From Diacronema lutheri (taxonomy: Eukaryota > Haptophyta > Pavlovophyceae > Pavlovales > Pavlovaceae), in contig JAGTXO010000039.1 in NCBI GenBank assembly GCA_019448385.1, forward strand, positions 248,001 through 312,000: 64,000 nucleotides of DNA, written 5' to 3'. The notes under the pieces were generated by a model. That model saw only the letters and a list, made by a program, of their open reading frames with translations. It did no database searches and had not been told where the DNA came from. Position 1 is the first letter of the stretch; each line of letters begins with the position of its first letter. This document shows, piece by piece, positions 59,219 through 64,000 of this stretch. A program made the position numbers and the translations under genes.

Positions 59219-60533
59219 CATGGCGCAGACGCGGCTGAACGTCTTCCCCACCCGCCAGTGCGCGCGCTCAAGCGCGCGCCACCTGGGCGTGGCGCTGTCA
59301 CACGCGGGCATGCTGGCGCGGCGCGCGCGCGCGCTGACCGCATCCGCGGGATCCTCGCGCGCTCGGCGGCAGGAACCTTGGCGTGATGAAGATCAAGCTG
59401 GTGGGCGCGAAGAAGGGGCACAGCCTTCTCAAGAAGAAGGCGGATGCGCTCACGATGCGCATGCGCAGCTTGCTCAAGCAGATCATGGAGGTTTGCGCCG
59501 CGCGATGCGCGGGCTTGCGGCGCGCGTCGGAACGCGGGCTGCGCGCTTCGAGTCGCGGCTCGGGCAGCGGATGCGACCCCGCAGGAGTGGTTGTGCGGCG
59601 CGTCGAACGGCAATCCGGCTCGGCTCGCACGTGGCTCGCTGGGCGGGTCTGGCCACGCTCGCTCGCGGCAGTGCGGGCGGTGCCCACCCGCCGTCTCGTC
59701 GGGCGGCTGCTCGCGCCGCTCGCCGTGCGGTGAGCGTCGTGCTGCGCGCGCGCCAGGTCCTCACGCGCGCGTCTCTCCGCGCATGTTGTGCGGCCGCGCA
59801 CGCTCACGCGCGCAGTGCAAGGACACGATGGGCTCGTCGTTCAAGGACGGTATGTTTGCTCTCGCCGAGGTGAAGTACGCGGCGGGCGACATCAAGCCGA
59901 CCGTGATTGAGAACGCGACCACGTCGACGACGAAGGTCATCTTGCACGTAGACAACGTCGCGGGCGTCAAGGTGCCGGTGTTCACGGCCGAGACGCACGG
60001 GCACGACGCGAGCACGGAGCTCATCGGCATGGCCAAGGGCGGCCAGCAGATCGTCAAGGCGCGCGAGGCCTTTTCAAAGGCGGTCGACGTGCTCGTCAAG
60101 CTCGCGACGCTCCAGACGTCGTTCATCACGCTCGACGAGGCGGTCAAGGTGACCAACCGGCGTGTGAACGCGCTTGACTGCGTCGTCGTCCCGCGCCTCA
60201 CCGCCACCGTCGCGTACATCAACTCGGAGCTCGACGAGCTCGAGCGCGAGGAGTTCTTCCGGTGCGCACCGGCGCACAGCCCCGCACAGCCCTACGCAGC
60301 GCAGCGCACCGCCCTGCGCAGCGCAACGCCGTATCGCGTCACCAACCGATGCCGCGCCGCTCACGTAGCGCTCCGCCCGCGCCGCCCATTCCGCCGCCGC
60401 CCATTGTGCGCGCAGCCTCAAGCGCTCGCAGAACAAGAAGAAGAAGGACATCGCGGCGAAGAAGCTAGAAGACGCCGCGAAGGAGGCGGCTGACTTGCTC
60501 AAGACGCAAAAGGATGCAGATGTCATCTTTTAG
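59219..60533 (+). CDS. V-type ATPase subunit D
   Basis: Exons 59219-59256 (38 nt), 59373-59490, 59816-60261 and 60416-60533; introns 59257-59372, 59491-59815 and 60262-60415; 239 residues, near the usual length. Junctions rebuild FPTRQ-NLGVMKIKLVGAKKGHSLLKKK, KQIME-CKDTMG and EREEFFR-LKRSQNKKKKD. Further landmarks are FALAEVKYAAGD, NVAGVKVPVF, LATLQTSFITLDEAVKVTNRRVNA and YINSELDELE, all diagnostic for subunit D. It forms the central rotor shaft of V1 with subunit F, coupling ATP hydrolysis to proton pumping in vacuolar and Golgi membranes. It converges on SDHA with 169 bp between stops. Confidence 0.95.
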
Positions 60534-60702
60534 CTGTCCTTCGGTGCGGCTGAGCTTGCCTCGCAGATGGCGGCGCAGCGGCGAGCCGGCAATGCGCGGC
60601 CTGCCGCGCGCGCGCGCGACGCGTGGCCGCTTCTGTCGGAGATCACTGGCAGCGAAGAATTGCGACTGAGCCAGACTCAGTTGGAGTTCGGTGCGGGGCG
60701 TC

Positions 60703-62966
60703 TCAGTACACACGGCGCGCGGGCGGCACCGTCTTGCACTCGGCCTCGTCGAGCGTGTACGAGTGCACAGGCCGGTAGTCGAGCGTGCACGTGTCCTCGG
60801 GCTTGCCCATCCACGAGAGCGTGTGCTTCATCCACTCCTTGTCGTCGCGCTCGGTGAAGCTGAGGCGACGCCGCGCGCAACGGGAGGCGGCAATGGGCGC
60901 GGTGCGGGCCGTGGCTGCACGTGAGGGGCCAGCACGCAGCGCGGTGCGCGGTCGAGTCTCGGCGGACGCCGAGCGTGCGCGGTGCGCGCCCTACTCTTCG
61001 CGCGCGTGTGCGCCGCGGCTCTCCTTGCGCGCCTCCGCGGAGAAGACGGTCTGCACGGCGAGGGGCAGCATGTTCTGCAGCTCGAGCGTCTCGACGAGGT
61101 CCGTGTTCCACACCATCGAGCGGTCGGTGATGCCCACCTTGTCAAACTTGCCGCACACGTCCATCATCTTTGTGCACCCGCTCGCGAGCGTCTCCTGCGT
61201 GCGGAAGACTGCGGTCGCGGTCGCCAGGGCCGAGGGCGCGTGGTGTGGTGCGGTGTGGTGGTGGGAGGGGGGGGGGGGGGGGGGTTGGGTGCCGCGAGGC
61301 CGACGGGAGGTGAGGCGAGGTGAGGCATGGGCGCGGTGGCGACGCTGGGCGAGCGCAGGCGCGAGCGTGCGTGCGCACCTGCCGCGTGCCGCTGCATGAC
61401 CGCCTGCATCTCCGCGCGGACGTGGGACGTCTTGAGTGGGCCGGTCGAGTGGCGGATCCGATCGATATTTGAAATCGTCGCGTCACCCGCCGCCTTGGGC
61501 AGTGGTGAGAGCGCGTCGCCCGGCTTGGCGATCGAGGCGATGTGGTTGGCGACTGCCCTGCCGAAGACGACGATATCGAGCAGCGAGTTTGCGCCCTGCG
61601 CGGTGCGGCGGTGCGGCGCGACGGCAACGATGGCGGCGGTGGTGGCGCGCGTCAACGCCGCGTGGCGGCTTGTGCGACGCGTGCTTTCGCGCGCGGCCGT
61701 TACAAGTCGGTTGGCGCCGTGGACCGACGCGCACGCCGCCTCGCCCGCCGCGTAGAGCCCCTTGACGGTCGCGTCCGGGTCCGCCTTGGTCGGGTTGAGA
61801 ACCTCCCCCTTGTAGTTGGTTGGGATCCCACCCATGTTGTAATGCACGGTGGGTAGAACAGGGATCGGCTCCTTCGTCACGTCAACGCCGGCGAAGATCG
61901 ACGCGGTCTCGGAGATGCCGGGCAGCCGCTCGGCGAGGATCTCGGGCGGCAGGTGGTTGAGGTACAGGTAGATGTGGTCCTTGTTCGGCCCAACGCCGCG
62001 CCCCTCGTTGATCTCCTGCGTCATCGAGCGGGAGACCACGTCGCGTGACGCGAGGTCCTTGGCGGTGGGCGCGTAGCGCTCCATGAAGCGCTCGCCCTCC
62101 GAGTTGCGCAGGATCCCGCCCTCGCCGCGCGCGCCCTCGGTGATTAGGCACCCCGCGCCGTAGATGCCCGTCGGGTGGAATTGAACGAACTCGAGGTCCT
62201 GAAGCGGCAGGCCGGCGCGCGCGACCATCGCGTTGCCGTCGCCGGTGCACGTGTGCGCCGAGGTGGCGGAGAAGTAGGCGCGGCCGTACCCGCCCGTCGC
62301 GATCGTCGTGTGGTTCGCGTTGAACCGGTGCAGCGAGCCGTCCTCCATGTTGAGCGCCATCACGCCGACGCACTCGTTCTGAGCGTTCATGATCAGATCG
62401 AGCGCAAAGTACTCGACGAAGAACTTGGTGTCGTGGCGGCAAGCCTGGCCGTAGAGCGTGTGCAGCATCGCGTGGCCCGTCCGGTCCGCCGCGCACGCGC
62501 ACCGGTACGCCTGCCCGCCCTTGCCGTACTCGAGCGACTGGCCACCGAACGCGCGCTGGTAAATCTTGCCCTCGTCCGTGCGCGAGAACGGGAGGCCAAA
62601 GTGCTCGAGCTCGATGACGGTAGACGGCGCCTCGCGGCACATGTAGTGAATCGCGTCCTGGTCGCCCAGCCAGTCCGACCCCTTCACCGTGTCGTACATG
62701 TGCCACCGCCAGTCGTCGGTCGTCATGTTGCCTAGCGCGGCGTTGATGCCGCCCTGCGCCGCGACCGTGTGCGAACGCGTCGGGAAGAGCTTGGTAATGC
62801 ACGCGGTGCGGAAGCCGTGCGCGGCGAGGCCAAAGGCCGCGCGCAGCCCCGCGCCGCCCGCGCCGATCACCACCGCGTCGTACGAGTGGTCGACGATCGG
62901 GTAGGCCTTTGAGCTGAGCTGCCGCGAGCGCCGCGCGGCTCGCACGGCGGTCGCACGGCCGAGCAT
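60703..62966 (-). CDS. SDHA: Succinate dehydrogenase flavoprotein subunit (complex II)
   Basis: Exons 61704-62966, 61379-61595, 60995-61208 and 60703-60859; 616 residues. The N-terminus ([19 protein letters not shown]) is a mitochondrial presequence; an ATG at 63029 in frame is less likely. FAD-binding [14 protein letters not shown], the covalent FAD histidine in [38 protein letters not shown], the substrate Arg region and [12 protein letters not shown] are present. The C-terminus, rebuilt over three introns, reads [26 protein letters not shown] and [22 protein letters not shown]. It oxidises succinate to fumarate and feeds electrons to ubiquinone. Intron 61209-61378 contains an 18-base G run on the plus strand. 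Donors are GTAACG, GTGCGC and GTAGGG. Confidence 0.96.
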
Positions 62967-63174
62967 TGGATCGGCGGCCTGCGCGCGCGCGCGGGGGAGC
63001 GCGCGCCGGCGCACACAGGCGCCCGTCAAGCGCGCGAGCTCGCGTCAGCGCGCTGCGCCCTGGCGCAAACGCGCGCGCGCCGCCCGCCGCCCGCAGCCGC
63101 GGCCGGCAGTGCGAACCTGCTCGAGTCGGCGCTCCGCACGTTGCGACCCCCGGCGCGGAGAAGGGCCGCGCACG

Positions 63175-64000
63175 ATGGCGGAGGACCTCGACGCGATCGC
63201 GACGGCCGTCGTCGATGCGTGCGTAGCGTTCCAGACGGCGACTGACGCGGCGCAGCGCGCGGCGGCGGAGCGCGTGCTGCTCGATTTCCGCCGCGCCGAC
63301 GGCGCGGTTGCGTTTGGCCTCGGTGTGCTCGCGCGCACTGCGCTGCCTGCCGCGCAGTTCCACGCGATCGGCGCGATCCACGACGGCGTCGCGCGCGGTT
63401 GGGCGTCGCTCGCGCCGGCGGCGCGCGAGCAGATCGAGCAGGGTGTTCTCGGCCTGATCGGCGCGCACGAGCTTGACCATGCCGTGCAGGCCAAGGCGTG
63501 CGAGCTTCTTGCCGCGCTCGCCAAGCACGACGCGCTCGACGCGCTCGCCGACGGCGACGGCGGCGGCGACGGCGGCGGAAACGGCGGCGCGCCGGGCAGC
63601 GCGAATCGCACGTCGGCGCGTCTGATCTCGCACGCGTCGATGCTCTTTCAGCTGCACGAGCGCCCGCGCCTCGTCGCGCTCGTCCTCCTCTCGTCGCTCG
63701 TGCACGAGTTTGGCTCGCCGGCGGACGCGCGCGGCGCTGGCGGCACAGCCGCCGCAATGCAGCAGGCCGCACGCCTCGACTTCCAGGCGCGACACCTGCC
63801 CGCGCTCTTCGACGCGCTGGTCGGACTCCTTCGCGCTGACATGGCCGACGCCGCCGCGCCGCCGGACGCGCTCGTCCTCGTGCGCTCCGTCGCGTTGCTC
63901 GCGACGCTCCTGGGCTGGGACTTTGTGGGCACAACTGGTGCGGTCGGCACGGCGGTCGGCACGGCGGGCGTGGGCGGCAGCGACAGCGGCGGCGGCAGCG
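63175..64000 (+). CDS. Exportin-4-like nuclear transport receptor (5' part)
   Basis: The first 275 codons; the gene continues past the window. The N-terminus is importin-beta-like: RAAAERVLLDFRRADGAVAFG, then QFHAIGAIHDGVARGW and EQIEQGVLGLIGAHE, QAKACELLAALAKHD, and LLVRSVALLATLLGWDF-like helices near residue 250. The order and wording follow exportin-4 (AEHIFLSFRKS, LFQAATAIMEAVVREW, VREQILLAVAVIVKR, LANQVLSWNF). XPO4 exports eIF5A and other cargoes. Two Gly/Asp-rich insertions are present (about 125-138 and at the window end). It diverges from SDHA across 208 bp. Confidence 0.78.
   Translation, partial: MAEDLDAIATAVVDACVAFQTATDAAQRAAAERVLLDFRRADGAVAFGLGVLARTALPAAQFHAIGAIHDGVARGWASLAPAAREQIEQGVLGLIGAHELDHAVQAKACELLAALAKHDALDALADGDGGGDGGGNGGAPGSANRTSARLISHASMLFQLHERPRLVALVLLSSLVHEFGSPADARGAGGTAAAMQQAARLDFQARHLPALFDALVGLLRADMADAAAPPDALVLVRSVALLATLLGWDFVGTTGAVGTAVGTAGVGGSDSGGGS

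Noticed and set aside
61267-61284. An 18-base G run as a possible regulatory quadruplex
   Set aside because: It is a homopolymer inside SDHA intron 2, better explained as slippage in or near a pyrimidine tract of the minus-strand transcript.

Overview
This window is nuclear DNA from a very GC-rich, gene-dense microbial eukaryote. I infer a flagellated alga with a secondary red-type plastid, most likely a haptophyte and possibly of the Pavlovales; the lineage is inference, not proof. Three lines support it. A PsbP-type photosystem II protein carries what reads as an ER signal, a transit segment and a twin-arginine thylakoid signal (47897-48823). Several products look flagellar or basal-body related (PG-rich repeat protein, coiled-coil/EF-hand protein, Sfi1-like repeat protein). 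The rest are typical nuclear eukaryotic genes with short spliceosomal introns: Nup58-like nucleoporin, POT1, DENN protein, taxilin, eIF4E paralogues, V-ATPase subunit D, succinate dehydrogenase flavoprotein and an exportin.

I reconstructed about 35 genes, many as multi-exon models in which phases agree across each junction. Introns are mostly 80-330 nt; about half start with GTGCGC and almost all end in (G/C)CAG. Stop codons are rare at this GC content, so many introns and antisense frames stay open; long shadow frames were ignored.

Layout: 1-5.4 kb holds a truncated nucleoside-hydrolase-like gene, an STK16-like kinase, an unknown gene, taxilin and a decayed Sel1/MYND gene. 5.4-15.1 kb holds a small membrane protein, a Nup58-like nucleoporin with two minisatellite introns, a membrane-anchored coiled-coil protein, a RING-H2 membrane ligase and an ABCC transporter. 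15.3-22.7 kb holds POT1, a Cj0069-like conserved protein, a CX9C complex I assembly-factor-like protein and a DENN protein. 22.7-24.6 kb holds an unknown gene whose 5' end is invaded by a 687-bp inverted-repeat element. 24.6-31.8 kb holds two eIF4E-family genes around two coiled-coil genes and the ribosome-biogenesis factor WDR74/NSA1. 31.9-38.4 kb holds a membrane protein with a bacterial-type His-rich domain, a twin CX9C protein, an unresolved locus and an F-box/beta-helix protein. 38.9-46.6 kb is one giant Sfi1-like gene with a proline-poor collagen-like segment. 46.7-52.0 kb holds an unknown helical protein, PsbP, an armadillo-like membrane protein and an IQ-motif protein. 52.0-55.8 kb holds short inverted-repeat elements, a glycosyltransferase whose stop codon lies inside a TA-flanked MITE, and a Cys-rich multi-pass membrane protein. 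55.9-64 kb holds a PG-rich repeat flagellar protein, a COG0523 metallochaperone-type GTPase, V-ATPase D, SDHA and the start of an exportin-4-like gene.

Most neighbours are divergent or convergent with gaps of about 50-200 bp (in one case 6 bp between start codons), so shared promoters are the rule. No rRNA, tRNA or CRISPR array is supported.
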